Shown here one piece after another: positions 12,572 to 23,104 of a DNA stretch of 64,000 nt. Location of the stretch: assembly GCA_947471745.1 (NCBI GenBank), contig CANJKZ010000170.1, positions 3,314,001 to 3,378,000 of the forward strand. The letters run 5' to 3'. Made by a program: the position numbers and the translations under genes. The stretch comes from Closterium sp. Naga37s-1. Taxonomy: Eukaryota; Streptophyta; Zygnematophyceae; Desmidiales; Closteriaceae. A model generated the notes under the pieces. It did no database searches. It was given only the letters and a program-made list of their open reading frames with translations, and was not told where the DNA came from. How positions within the stretch are numbered: the stretch's first letter is position 1; every line of letters starts with the position of its first letter.

Positions 12572-12667
12572 CTTTGGCAACCCCGAACTACCAGTACCCA
12601 ACCACCGCGACGCGACCCCGTGTGTTATGAATGAACTTGTAGAGTGCGTAGGACAACGAATAACGAG

Positions 12668-12940
12668 TGTAAATTTTTTGCCTAATTCCTCACTGAGGCA
12701 TCTCATACGCATACAACTCCAACTTTCGGACTTCAGGCTCGGTCTGACAACCTTGTCCCGAACGTCCCTCGCGTCACCTTCGGGTTTTCCAACCCCGAGC
12801 CTACACCCGACCATGCGCGGTCCCGCGGCCTCGGCCTGGCTAACCTTCGCTATATCAATGCTAGGCCTCATTATTTTGCCAGTAGTTGTAATCACTTCCG
12901 CGATATTGCATTTCAGCATACTCTCTTACAACTGATAACG
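12668..12940 (+). repeat. 5' LTR of the chromovirus (about 273 bp)
   Basis: Starts TGTAAATTTTTTGCC and ends near CTGATAACG. It aligns throughout to 41,310-41,590, including the long shared stretch GCTATATCAATGCTAGGCCT. Start is placed at TG opposite the TGTTAGGA of the other copy. Confidence 0.8.
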
Positions 12941-12942
12941 CT

Positions 12943-12954
12943 TGGTATCAGAGC
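12943..12954 (+). other. Primer-binding site of the chromovirus
   Basis: TGGTATCAGAGC, complementary to the 3' end of plant initiator Met tRNA, 2 bp after the LTR. Confidence 0.85.
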
Positions 12955-13062
12955 TACTTTCCTAGGTTACCCTCGCATTTTCGGGGTAGTTTATTGACGG
13001 GGTGCGATAGACTTGGTGGGCTGCAAAGCGGTCCGCTACAAACCCCCTGCGCGTTAGTCAAA

Positions 13063-13700
13063 GCATGACGAACATGAATCAGGCCGAGTTTGACGCGTTC
13101 ATGCAAGACTTTTGGGCGATGCATGCCAACTTGTAGACTATTTCTGGGGAGGTCGAGCGCATGAGGGTGGAAAACGCCGAACTACGCCAAGCGCGAGGCG
13201 AAACGCGCCAGGAGTCGCCCGTCATGGATTAAGTGAGCAGTAGCTCATCACTGAACGAGGACGTTTTCAGCAAGCTCCTTGGATACTCAAGATGAATGGC
13301 GGACACGGCAGCAACAGGCGCAAGAGGCGCCGGAGCAACAGCAACAGTCACAAGAAGTGCCGAGACAATAGTTGCGAACAGTGCCAAGGCAGGCACCAGC
13401 GACAATGCCGGCGATGGCTTCGAAAGCACCAATGGTGCATGCAGAAGCAATTTCTACAACGGTTAAATTTAAACCGACAAACTCGCCCCCGTTCAACCCC
13501 AACAACAAGAACGTCATTGTATCTACATGGTTGTTCGGCGTGGAGGTTTTCTTAAATGCTGCGCAAATTGCTGATGATGCCGGCCGCATTAATTTTGCAC
13601 TGTCGCTATTACGAGGACCAGCGTTGGAGTGGTGGCCATGCACACTACAGTCAGAGAGGACTCCGGTATGGATATCACGTGCGAACGACGAGAACTAGAC
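13063..13700 (+). pseudogene. Chromovirus gag
   Basis: Starts MTNMNQAEFDAFMQDFWAMHANL, then a stop (TAG), then ISGEVERMRVENAELRQARGE, a coiled-coil-like segment, and a Gln/Ala-rich spacer. The capsid part in another frame (13,372-13,698) reads VKFKPTNSPPFNPNN, LFGVEVFLNAAQIADDAGR and INFALSLLRGPALEWW, characteristic of Ty3/gypsy retrotransposon gag. At least one stop and one frameshift are present. Confidence 0.8.
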
Positions 13701-13839
13701 ATCTGTCACGCAACGAGCAACCTCAGTCTTCGGAGTGGCTATGATACGCACATGGACAGAGTGGGGCGCAGCCTTGCGAACCAGATTCGAGCACTTATCC
13801 GCCTCGGATTCTGCTCGCATAAAGCTGCGTGCCAGGAAG

Positions 13840-14123
13840 CAGTTCCATCGACCATGGCTCGCATGAAGCTGAAAATTTTTTATTTTGTGAGCGCACCATC
13901 GACGTTCCAGCTGACCATGAACGGGGTGTTCTGGGACATGCTCGACAAAAAAATGATCGTTTATATGGACGACATTGTGGTGTACAGCGTGTTCTGCCAA
14001 CACACTATAGTGGCACGGTCATTGCACTCCCATTCGGCCTACAAGCCTGCTCAGCTTCTGGAATTTTGTGGGGAGGTGCTTTATCATGTCTTCATCAAAC
14101 CCTCAAGTTTCAGAATTTTTTAA
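13840..14123 (+). pseudogene. Chromovirus reverse transcriptase fragment
   Basis: A short in-frame piece reads SAPSTFQLTMNGVFWDMLDKKMIVYMDDIVVYS, the palm of a gypsy reverse transcriptase with the YMDD catalytic motif. It follows gag directly, so protease and the N-terminal RT were deleted. Sequence downstream to 14,177 is not recognised. RT would resume after the nested insertions but only the region upstream of integrase is seen there. Confidence 0.8.
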
Positions 14124-14177
14124 GCAGTAAACAAGGCATGACAACATTTTAAGTCTTGAAACTTGCCACCCTTTCAT

Positions 14178-14352
14178 TGTTGCCATGCCAATGGTGCAGG
14201 GACAGAAAATGAGACAAGAAGAACTAGTGGTCAAGTGCGACTCTACCACCCTCCTTTAAAGAAGTGTGGTCTTTCTGGAAGCTGCTTGCAAGAGGGTGCA
14301 AGTGGGAAGACAAGCTGACTCATGGTTGGCTTGACTCACTACTGGTAGCCTT
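14178..14352 (+). repeat. Element K 5' LTR, left piece (proposed)
   Basis: Proposed from TGTTGCCATG at 14,178 to the D insertion point. No second LTR copy of K survives in the window, so the start is inferred from the TGTTG start and ACAACA end only. Confidence 0.45.
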
Positions 14353-15312
14353 TGTCAATGGGAATTGGGTGTGGCCCCGTCCCCGCTTGGGCGGAGCCGA
14401 CCCCGTGGTCGGGTGTACAGAGGAGTGCAGCCAACCTGCAGCAGTGGGCGAGCTGGTCGACGAGGTGGTCGACCTGCACAGGGGCCAGTGCAATGGCGCC
14501 GACTTCGGGAGGGCGCCAAATTCGGGTGGTCGACTTGGGAGGTCGATCTGTGGAGGGCGTCGACTTAGTGACGCCGACTTCGGGCAGCCGACTTGGGTGG
14601 TCGGCTGACAGGAGTGCTGGTCGACCCGGAGTGATGTCGACCTGGTGGTCGACCGAACCTGGTGGTCGACGAAGGAGAGGCCGACGTCGACCCCGACAGG
14701 GGAGATTGAGGACGCCGAGCAGCTGGGCGTTGAGCAGGAGGGCGCCGGGTCTGTGCAGCCGGCGGCCGACCGGTCGACCAGGCGTGGTTGCCCGGTCGAC
14801 CGGGATACCCGGGCGACGTACGCGAGTGTCGCCTGGGTGGAGTCTGCAAGGCCGACCTCGGCGTGGCTGGTGGGCGCAGTCGCTGGCGTGGAGTCAACCT
14901 GGGCATCTGCGCTGTGCTCGTAATAAGGATGAGTGCACCAACCAGGTGCGCGCACCTGCGAAGCAGGTGCACCGTTGTCCAGCGGGTGCAATGCTGTGCA
15001 GCCGACTTGCTGCAGCGTTGGCACACCGTGGACTTGCAACGCTGGCAAGCCGCAACCTTGCTCTGCTGGAGCACGGTCGACCAAGTCGTGTTGGCACGCG
15101 GTTGACCGTGCTGCTCTGGCAGTCGACCAGCAGCCTTGCTAGGTCTGATGTAGCCTTGCATGCCAACTTTGTTGCTACCATCCTGAATCATTGTTGTCAA
15201 CGTTCTCTTGTGAAACTCTTGCCAATTTGCTCCGTAAACTAGCAAGCAGAGATCACACGAGCACCCGTGCCTAGCCCATCGCCTAGCTCCCGTTGTAGTT
15301 GTTATCTTTGCA
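14353..15312 (+). repeat. 5' LTR of element D (960 bp)
   Basis: TGTCAATGGGAATTGGG ... TCTTTGCA. It matches 27,198-28,147 along its length with indels. It is crowded with GTCGAC palindromes (about a dozen between 14,450 and 14,820). Frames across it give long spurious Pro/Arg-rich ORFs on both strands; none is a gene. Confidence 0.9.
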
Positions 15313-15329
15313 TGGTGCGGTGAGCGTGG
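15313..15329 (+). other. Candidate primer-binding site of element D
   Basis: The LTR is followed directly by TGGTGCGGTGAGCGTGG. It begins TGG as expected for a tRNA 3' end complement but is not the initiator-Met form used by other elements here. I cannot name the tRNA. Confidence 0.4.
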
Positions 15330-15416
15330 ATGGCACACGACTTACCTTTCAGTAAGGTCGACGTAGTGGTCAACTACCTATTGTGTTCGTAGGCCGGCAG
15401 CTGTGTGGTAGTCACT

Positions 15417-15779
15417 ATGGTAGGCGTCGTAGTAGATACGGGGGTGGTGGACACCCTGGAGGCATGGCTGGAGAACGCGAGGAGATGTCACGAGGCGAAG
15501 GAGTACGGCGACCTCACCTGGGCAGTCGTCGAGGCTGGCATCTGCGCTGTGTGGGCGATAGAGCACCCTTCTTGGCCTTTCTCTCCTCGTCCGGTGAATA
15601 CTGAGGGTGGCGTCGACGTGGGCGTCAACGCCGATGGTGGCCAAGTCGGCAGCAGTGCGGGAGGCACGTCGAGGCAGCGAGGTGTGATACACGCCGATGA
15701 AGTCGCCGGCGTTCAGGCGCGAGGAATGCGATCGTCGGCGGCTGCAGGCTCCTTGCAGGGCGACGTTGGAGGACGTTGA
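15417..15779 (+). CDS. Small ORF in element D leader, unknown function
   Basis: An open frame of about 120 codons between LTR and gag, in-frame from an ATG at 15,417 (an upstream GTG at 15,405 is also open). The first half looks protein-like, with an amphipathic segment VVDTLEAWLENARRCHEAKEYG and WAVVEAGICAVWAIEHPSWPF; the second half is Gly/Val/Arg-rich. It ends 15 bp before the gag ATG. No family is recognised. It may be a chance frame, since the GC-rich DNA suppresses stops; its helical first half and tight spacing to gag are the only reasons to list it. Confidence 0.3.
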   Translation: MVGVVVDTGVVDTLEAWLENARRCHEAKEYGDLTWAVVEAGICAVWAIEHPSWPFSPRPVNTEGGVDVGVNADGGQVGSSAGGTSRQRGVIHADEVAGVQARGMRSSAAAGSLQGDVGGR

Positions 15780-15794
15780 AGCGGATTATCGCCG

Positions 15795-16629
15795 ATGTCG
15801 GTAACCCACGTGACAGCGGGCGGGATTGCACCGAGCTACGGCTACTTCAAGTTTATGCCAGACAGGATCTTGGTCACCCCGCCGCTCGTCGGTCGACCCA
15901 ACATACTCACGTGGAAGGAGGCTGTTGATTCTCAGCTGGAGATGGCTGGGTTGATCGGCTTTGCTCGTGGCACCGTGGCGACGCCGGAGGACCCCGACTT
16001 GCGAGCACAGTTTAGCGCCATGGAGCTGCTGACCTTCACGGTCATCTTGCGGTGCTGCTCGCCGGGCGTGCAGATCGCCTTGAAATCGTGTAGGGAGTAC
16101 TTGGACGACGGCCACCGGGCGTGGCACTTCATCGAGTCGACGTACCAGGTCACCGACAACCTGTTCATCGCCCACCTCGAGGGGCAGCTGACGCACCTGC
16201 GTATGGGCGACGAGGAGACGGCAACCGACTACTGCAACCAAGCTCGGCGAATTCTCGCCACCATAAGGATGGCCAGCGCGCAGTACTCGACGGCGCCGTA
16301 CGTCACCCACGTTATGCAGGGACTCCCGGGCAGCTACAACCTGCTGAAGCGGCTGTCGATGGCGCCGAGCACGCGGGCGACACTCAACGAGGACACGTTG
16401 ACCTCGTACATCCTGTAGGACGAGGTGATGCAGGAGGCCGAGCGGTCGCAGGAGCTCCTGGCGCAGGTGAACTACGTCGCCCCGGCGAAGCAAGGAGGTC
16501 TCCTGGGGCAGCGCAGGCAGTCTGGCGGCGGTGATTGCAGTGGCTGGAATCCGGCCAAGGAAGTCGACAAGAAGAAGTCGACCAAGGACAGCGGTCGAAG
16601 AGGAGGAAGTCGACGTCGGGAGTGCTAGC
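15795..16629 (+). pseudogene. Element D gag, 5' part (cut in zinc knuckle)
   Basis: A 207-codon open frame starts MSVTHVTAGGIAPSYGYFKF. It carries a copia-type gag: LVGRPNILTWKEAVDSQLEM, then AWHFIESTYQVTDN, HLEGQLTHLRMGDEETATDYCNQARRI and VMQGLPGSYNLLKRL. A TAG after TSYIL (16,416) probably replaces Gln, and the frame continues QEAERSQELLAQVNY to a basic Lys/Arg region. The zinc knuckle begins REC at 16,622 and is cut by J; the remainder (LCGDPDHRSFEC) resumes at 23,110. Gag would package the element RNA. Confidence 0.85.
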
Positions 16630-17498
16630 TGTTAGAGACTAAGGACGGAGTCTATGAAGATTAGGTGCCTAAATTTCTCAAAATCGTTGGTCTCTATTTC
16701 TGGACAGAATAGTCGCGCTCACAAGAAACGCCGTCGACGAAAAGTTCACGGTCAAAACTTCACCAAACTCAGATATGATGTAGCCCTAGTCCGTGGCTAC
16801 AATTCCCAATTTGAATCGTATCAAGAGGTGAAGTAAATCTCGACTTATCAATTTCGGCGCACAAGGGGGGTATGCTGCCATAAGAACTTAACTCAATCAC
16901 AAGAGTCTCACACAAGTTCACACAAGAGAATTAGAGTAGCACTAAACCAGGTGGAAGGGATGAGGAGGACGAGAGGGAAGGTCCCAAGAGAGTCCCCAAC
17001 CAAGGAAACCACATGCCACACAATTCCCTTCCCCATAGGCAACCCAACTTTGACCTTTGTCACTATCCCAACCTCCACAATCCACCTCAACCCAACTTGG
17101 CCACACTTGCCAACCTGGTTTGGCACCTCCCAACCACTTGGCAGCATCTACAGTGATGTTGACGAATTTCCCAACCCCCAAAAGTCTATACCCGTTATGG
17201 AGTCAACCCCACAACTTCCCATAGTCACCACAACCAAATATCAAAAGCATACGAACTTCCAACGTTCGTAACTTTCTTGTTCGTGCTCCAATTGAAGCGA
17301 TACTTGGTTCGTCGGAAAGCTCTTGAGCAGAGGAGTCACTTCAGATATCTGCTCAAGCCAAATTACATTCACACACACTCAGAAAAACCAAACCACATCA
17401 AACACAAATTCTTGCACACGCTCACACCACGCATGCAACGCACGAACATGTGATGGGAGGCAGACAGACGTGAATGCAAGTGATAGCATCACATAAAA
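16630..17498 (-). repeat. 3' LTR of element J (869 bp)
   Basis: Plus-strand TGTTAGAGACTAAGG to CACATAAAA; the terminal ACA of the other copy is changed to AAA here. It contains a 106-codon open frame repeated in the other LTR, which I treat as noncoding. The adjoining minus-strand polypurine tract AGAGGGGGAG lies at 17,501-17,510. Confidence 0.92.
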
Positions 17499-17555
17499 AA
17501 CTCCCCCTCTGGCTGCCTACCATCATCCCACATGCCATAGCTCAATCATGTACCC

Positions 17556-19439
17556 TCAATTCACACTCATCCCAGCAAGCTTCATGCCCTTCCAATGCTC
17601 AGATTCAGCCAGGCGCTTGGTGAGAATGTCAGCCGCCTGCTGATGGGTCTTCACAATCTCCAGTCGCACTTCCTTGTCCAGGAGCCTCCTCACCCAGTGC
17701 CACTTGGGCATGATGTGCTTTGTCAGCCCATGAAGGCAGGCGTTCTTGGCAAGCTTCACTGCCGACTCATTGTCACAGAACATGATTGTCGGCTCCCTCT
17801 GACCAACTCCAATATCCTCCAACAAACGCCTCAGCCACACCACCTCCTTTGCCCCATGATGTAGGGCCATGTACTCTGTCTCACACGAGGACTGCCCCAC
17901 CTTGTTCTGCTTCTTGCTACGCCAGCTTACTGCACCACCTCCAAACAGGCACACATAGCCTCCAATGCTGGTGCCATCCGCCTTCACAGAGTTGAAGCTA
18001 GCGTCAGTGTAGCAAGTCAAGAGCATCTCCCCCTTGCTCAAATCAGTTGCACCCCTCTGCAGCCTTTGTCTCACAGCACTGTACTCCAAACCCACTGATG
18101 CCGTTGCACTCACATAGCGGACCAACCTCTTGGCCGCTTCCAGCTGCTCATGACTGGGGCGTGAAACCACACTGGCAAGCCTGGATGTCGCAAAGGCAAT
18201 GTCAGGCCGTGTGTGGTTAGCCGCATAGTTGAGTGCCCCAACCATGGAATGAAAAAGTTTCCTGTCACTCTCACCCACCACCTCCTCATCAGCACAGGGC
18301 TCTACAGTGAACCCCGAAGGCAGTGGGGTGGCTGGCTTTCCTCCATCTTGCAGCCCATACTTCTCAGCCAGCCCCTCACAATACTTTCTCTGGTGCAACC
18401 TCAACACTCCCTTGTCAAGGTCCCTCTCCACATGCATCCCCAAATAGTACTTCACGTCTCCCATCTTGGAGCACTTAAACTGCATCTCCAGCATCTCTTC
18501 CACACGCTCAATCATTGCAGACGACTCAGAGAAGAGCAGGATGTCGTCCACATACACCAGGAGCATGAGAAACTGCTCCTTCTCTTGCAGCAGGAACAAG
18601 CTGTGATCACACTCACTCTTCTTGAAACCCCCAGCCAGCAGAGTCTCCTCTAACTTGTGGTACCATGCACGAGGAGCCTGCTTCAGGCCATAGATGGCCT
18701 TCTTCAGCCTGCACACCCTGCCGCTCCCATCATCCAAACCCTCAGGCTGTAACATGTACAGCTCCTCCAGAATGATCCCATTAAGGAAGGCGGTGGTGAT
18801 GTCCATCTGCTTCACCCGCCATCCACGGTTTGCTGCCATTGCCAATGACACCCGCAGTGTTGTGCCTTTCCCCACAGGAGCATAGAGCTCGTTGAAGTCC
18901 TTTCCCTTTGTCTGCTGAAACCCCTTAGCCACAAGCCTTGACTTGTAGCGGGTCAGCGCCCCATCAGGTCCGTACTTGTGCCTGAAAATCAGCTTGGAAG
19001 AAATGGCCTTCTTCCCAGGTGGCAGCTCACACAGCTCCCACGTCTCATTCTCCAGCAGAGAATCATACTCCTCCTTCACACTCTGCTTCCACTTTTCAGC
19101 ATCGGGCCCGCTCAATGCCTCAGCTAGCGTCTTGGGCTTAGGGACGGCTGCCCAGTAGCAGTGTGCTATCTCATCCTCATCACACTGCTCAGCCACACTC
19201 CCAGCCCTTACCACCTTTGGCTTGCCAAAGCTCGGATAGGTCAGCCGGTTAGGAGGGCGCACATCCCTCCTAGGACGGTCAGCCGGACGTGCGGCACCTT
19301 GTGGAGCACCCTGCTGCTGCTGCGGCTGCTGCTGCTGCTGCTGCTGCTCCTCCACCTCAGGTTCTCCCCCATCCTCAGTAACCCCAGAGATCTCATTCTC
19401 AGAGACAGAAACCTGCACTTGCCTCGAAGGCCGCTGCAC
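17556..19439 (-). pseudogene. Element J reverse transcriptase and RNase H ORF
   Basis: 627 codons, the C-terminal part of Pol. After a Gln-rich linker (about residues 30-45) come the RT start WKQSVKEEYDSLLENETWEL, RLVAKGFQQTKGKDF, MDITTAFLNG, AIYGLKQAPRAWY and the catalytic LVYVDDILLF, then GALNYAANHTRPDIAF. RNase H has CYTDASFNS, SSCETEYMAL and MFCDNESAV, ending TKHIMPKWHWVRRLLDK ... AADILTKRL. It copies element RNA and removes the template. All catalytic Asp/Glu look intact. It is separated from the integrase ORF by a TAG (KQQ*QKLP), probably a mutated Gln codon in a CAG run. Confidence 0.93.
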
Positions 19440-19481
19440 CTCATCGGCCTCAATGATCAGCGGTGTAGCGGGAAGCTTCTG

Positions 19482-21116
19482 CTACTGCTGCTTCCACTCC
19501 TTGTAGTATAAGGACTCGAGGAACTTCACATCCCTTGACACAGTCAGCTGCTGGCTGTTCAAGTCCCAAATCAGCCAGCCCTTGTGATCCTTAGCAAGCC
19601 CCAAGTGCACACCCCATCTCCCAGAAGCTTCCAGTTTTCCCCTCTTCTCCTTAGGCACATGAAACACCACCATGCAGCCGAAGGCTCTCAGCATGTTGAC
19701 TGCTGGTGCACTCCCATACCACTTGGTGTAGGGGACCCACTGCTTGTCCCCCACAGTCGCCAGCACCCTGTTCTTCACAAGGGCGACCTGCCGCAGTGCA
19801 GTCACCCAAAACGGATCCGGCAGCCCTGCACGCCCAAGGAGAGTGCGAGCACCTTCCTGCAGGGTCCGGTTGAACCGCTCAGCCACGCCGTTCTGCTGAG
19901 GGTTGTAGGGCACTGTGAGCTGATGCTGGATCCCCTTCTTCTTCAGCACCGCCTCAAAATCAGCGCCAATGAATTCTCCTCCGTTGTCGGTACGGATCAC
20001 CTTCACCTTATGACCACTCTCCCTTTGAGCTCTCGGCATCCACTCCTTCAGAATAGCCGCTGCCACCTCCCCCTTCGTCTTGAGAGGGTACACCCACACC
20101 GCACGCGTATGGTCGTCCACAATGGTCAGGAAATAGCGGCTTCCCGAGAGAGAAAGGGCCCTCGTAGGCCCCACCACATCCATGTGCACAAGCGCGAGTG
20201 GTGCTTTGGCTGGTCCCGTGCTGCTGCTGAAGGGAAACTTGGTGAATTTAGTCTCAAGGCATGTTGGGCAGCTCCTAATCTCCTTCACAGCCCCCTTCAC
20301 CTCCAACCCCTTCAAGCTCCCATCCTTCACCAACTTCTGCAGCATCGGAATGTTAATGTGACACAACCTCTCGTGCCACGTCTCCCAATCGGCATCACCA
20401 TTCCCAGATGAAGCCTTTGCCCATGCAGCGGTCGCATCCACACCAGCAAACACCTCACCATGTGGCTGCTGTGGCTGCTGCACCTTCTTGACTGCATCCA
20501 GGGCCCCATCAGTTGGTGCAGTCTCCTCTCTTCCTGCAGATGCCTTAGCCGTTGCTGCAGCCGCTGCCGTTGCTGGTGGTTTCCCATTCCAAGGGATGAT
20601 GGGCAGCTGCCATAGGTCCTTGATGCAGCTGCTCTTCTCCTCCAAATCCCACAGCAGCAACTTCCCAAGCTTTGCACGGCAGCTGGTTGGGCCGAAAGTC
20701 ACTTTGGCCTTGCTTTTCTGCAGCCGGCGCACAGAGAGGAGGTTAGCGGACAAACCTTCAACCAACAGCACATTCCCCAGCCCCACAAGCCCCCCATTAG
20801 CTCCCATTACCTTGGCATTCCCCACACCAATCACAGGGAGCAAGGCACCTGAAGCGGCAGCCACAAACTTTATCTTCCCAGGGGGCTTTACCTCGTCAAG
20901 CAAATCTGCCCGTGGGGTCATGTGACTTGTGCAACCTGAATCTATCACCCAGTGGGTGAGGGGCTGCATAACAACCTTCCCAACTGAACCCACATCACCC
21001 CTACTCCCTTGCACATCCTCAACCATGAGGAACATCCCAGGGTCGGCTTTACCTTGTGCACCATCACCTTGTGCACCTGAACCTTGCACAGCGCCACCTC
21101 GTGCACGTTTCACCAC
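19482..21116 (-). pseudogene. Element J protease and integrase ORF
   Basis: 544 codons. The protease has HWVIDSGCTSHMTPRADLLDEV near residue 55 and GLSANLLSV near 125. The pre-integrase zinc motif is TWHERLCHINIPMLQKL ... SCPTC near 245-285. The integrase triad is MDVVGPTRA, VIRTDNGGEF and PQQNGVAERFN, with correct spacing. The C-terminal part is AFGCMVVFHVPKEKRGKLE. Relative to gag it is in another frame: the gag frame ends in TGA at about 21,142 and this one is shifted by one base. That may be a mutation or, less likely, a frameshifting signal. Confidence 0.92.
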
Positions 21117-21144
21117 TTGGCGGCTTCATGCCTGGAGGCGCCCA

Positions 21145-22014
21145 TCATTTAGGCCGGCTGAAACACTTGAACCATGGGTGTCCAGCCTTCTTGCAGTACC
21201 AGCACGCACCCTCCATTCGGGTGCTCCCCCTGCCACCAGAGCTCCCATGCCTCTCATTGTAGTCACCTCGGCCTCTCCCTCTGCCAAAGCCTCTCCCACG
21301 GCCTCGGCCTCTCCCTCCCCCTCTTCCTCCGCTGCCTCCTGCAGCTCCATACCCCTCAGCAGTTTTGTTGGCAGCACCACCTCCCGTGTGGCGCCTGCGG
21401 AAGTCCTCCTGCAGAATCTGCAGCCGTAGCCACTCAGGCGTCCATTTGTCCTGCTGAACGTTGAGGGTGGGGATGAGGTTGTCCCACGAGTTGTCGAGCA
21501 CCGAGATGATCTTGGTGCACTGTTGCATCTGCGACACTTCGCTGCCCGCCGCTGCCATCCTCGCATAGGTGTCCTTGATCTTGTTTAGGACCGGTTTCAC
21601 ATCATCTCCCGGTTTCATGGAGAGGGCAGCCAACTCCTTCTCCAACACAATCACCATCGGCAGCGTGTTGGGCTGAATCACGTCGCGTAGCAGCTTCCAT
21701 GCCTTCGGTCCGGAATCATCCAACTCCACCAAATCCTTGATGTGCTGGAACATGTCGTTGTTGACCGATTGGAGGATGAGGTCGTACTGCACCGCGCTCT
21801 TCTCAATCCACCGATCGCGGGCATCTCCTTCCCCCGGCATCTTCTCCTCTCCCATTGCAATTTTCAGCAGCTTGTAGCGCTTGAAGGCGCTCCGCATCCG
21901 CCCGCTCCATTCCTCATAGTTGGAGCCATCCAAAGCTTCGATATTGGATGGTGGCGGTTCACTCCTCTTCTCAGCTGCATCTCCACTCCCTTGATTCATC
22001 TCCTCTGCTCCCAA
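21145..22014 (-). CDS. Element J gag
   Basis: 289 codons from MGAEEMNQGSGDAAEKR. Copia gag with ALDGSNYEEWSGRMRSAFKRY (residues 27-47), the central capsid region VNNDMFQHIKDLVELDDSGPKAWKLLRD and VLEKELAALSMKPGDDV, then LQILQEDFRRRH. It is followed by an Arg/Gly-rich RNA-binding segment and zinc knuckle CWYCKKAGHPWFKC (about 273-286). It stops at TGA five codons later. It begins 220 bp after the primer site. Complete and plausible as an expressed Gag. Confidence 0.9.
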   Translation of the reverse strand: MGAEEMNQGSGDAAEKRSEPPPSNIEALDGSNYEEWSGRMRSAFKRYKLLKIAMGEEKMPGEGDARDRWIEKSAVQYDLILQSVNNDMFQHIKDLVELDDSGPKAWKLLRDVIQPNTLPMVIVLEKELAALSMKPGDDVKPVLNKIKDTYARMAAAGSEVSQMQQCTKIISVLDNSWDNLIPTLNVQQDKWTPEWLRLQILQEDFRRRHTGGGAANKTAEGYGAAGGSGGRGGGRGRGRGRGFGRGRGRGDYNERHGSSGGRGSTRMEGACWYCKKAGHPWFKCFSRPK

Positions 22015-22220
22015 TCAGAGGTTTCAGCTCCCCCCTTTGCTGGTCACAATGTAGATCCACACAATCTTCACAAGTGTCGGCGCCAACGAAATTTCGGCAG
22101 AGTTTCCCCTTAGCGGAAGTCACATCCAACCTCCAGAACTCCACTTAGGCACGCCCATAGGCCATGGTGGGTCTAGGCGGGTCTTCACACTTCAGTAGAA
22201 TCTCCACAAAGTCCTTAATC

Positions 22221-22234
22221 AGCTCTGATACCAC
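22221..22234 (-). other. Primer-binding site of element J
   Basis: Minus strand TGGTATCAGAGCTG, two bases from the LTR end CTCTAACA. Initiator-Met type. Confidence 0.9.
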
Positions 22235-22236
22235 TT

Positions 22237-23104
22237 GTTAGAGACTAAGGGCGGAGTCTATGAAGATTAGGTGCCTAAATTTCTCAAAATCGTTGGTCTC
22301 TATTTCTGGACAGAATAGTCGCGCTCACAAGAAACGCCTTCGACGAAAAGTTCACGGTCAAAACTTCACCAAACTCAGATATTATGTAGCCCTAGTCCGT
22401 GGCTACAATTCCCAATTTGAATCGTATCAAGAAGTGAAGTAAATCTCGACTTATCAATTTCGGCGCACAGGGGGGGTATGCTGCCATAAGAACTTAACTC
22501 AATCACAAGAGTCTCACACAAGTTCACACAAGAGAATTAGAGTAGCACTAAACCAGGTGGAAGGGATGAGGAGGACGAGAGGGAAGGTCCCAAGAGAGTC
22601 CCCAACCAAGGAAACCCCATGCCACACAATTCCCTTCCCCATAGGCAACCCAACTTTGACCTTTGTCACTATCCCAACCTCCACAATCCACCTCCACCCA
22701 ACTTGGCCACACGTGCCAACCTGGTTTGGCACCTCCCAACCACTTGGCAGCATCTACAGTGATGTTGACGAATTTCCCAACCCCCAAAAGTCTATACCCC
22801 TTATGGAGTCAACCCCACAACTTCCCATAGTCACCACAACCAAATATCAAAAGCATACAAACTTCCAACGTTCGTAACTTTCTTGTTCGTGCTCCGATCG
22901 AAGCGATACTTGGTTCGTCGGAAAGCTCTTGAGCAGAGGAGTCACTTCAGATATCTGCTCAAGCCAAATTAAATTCACACACACTCAGAAAAACCAAACC
23001 ACATCAAACACAAATTCTTGCACACGCTCACACCACGCATGCAACGCACGAACATGTGATGGGAGGCAAACAGACGTGAATGCAAGTGATAGCATCACAT
23101 AACA
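22237..23104 (-). repeat. 5' LTR of element J (868 bp)
   Basis: Plus strand TGTTAGAGACTAAGG ... CATCACATAACA. Ends form the TGTTA/TAACA inverted repeat. About 98 per cent identical to 16,630-17,498 by direct comparison. Confidence 0.95.

Larger units (their letters stand above)
16630..23104 (-). mobile_element. Ty1/copia element J, nearly complete, inside D
   Basis: Minus-strand element with long LTRs (22,237-23,104 and 16,630-17,498) differing at about 15 of 868 positions, flanked by perfect target duplication CTAGC (16,625-16,629 and 23,105-23,109). It has one gag ORF and two pol ORFs covering protease, integrase, RT and RNase H with all key motifs. Only a gag-pol frame change and one TAG interrupt it, so it is among the younger insertions and was recently functional. 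Confidence 0.95.

Noticed and set aside
16951..17271. 106-codon frame present twice (also 22,557-22,877)
   Set aside because: It lies inside both J LTRs, so its duplication is due to the LTRs; no start context or domain supports a gene.
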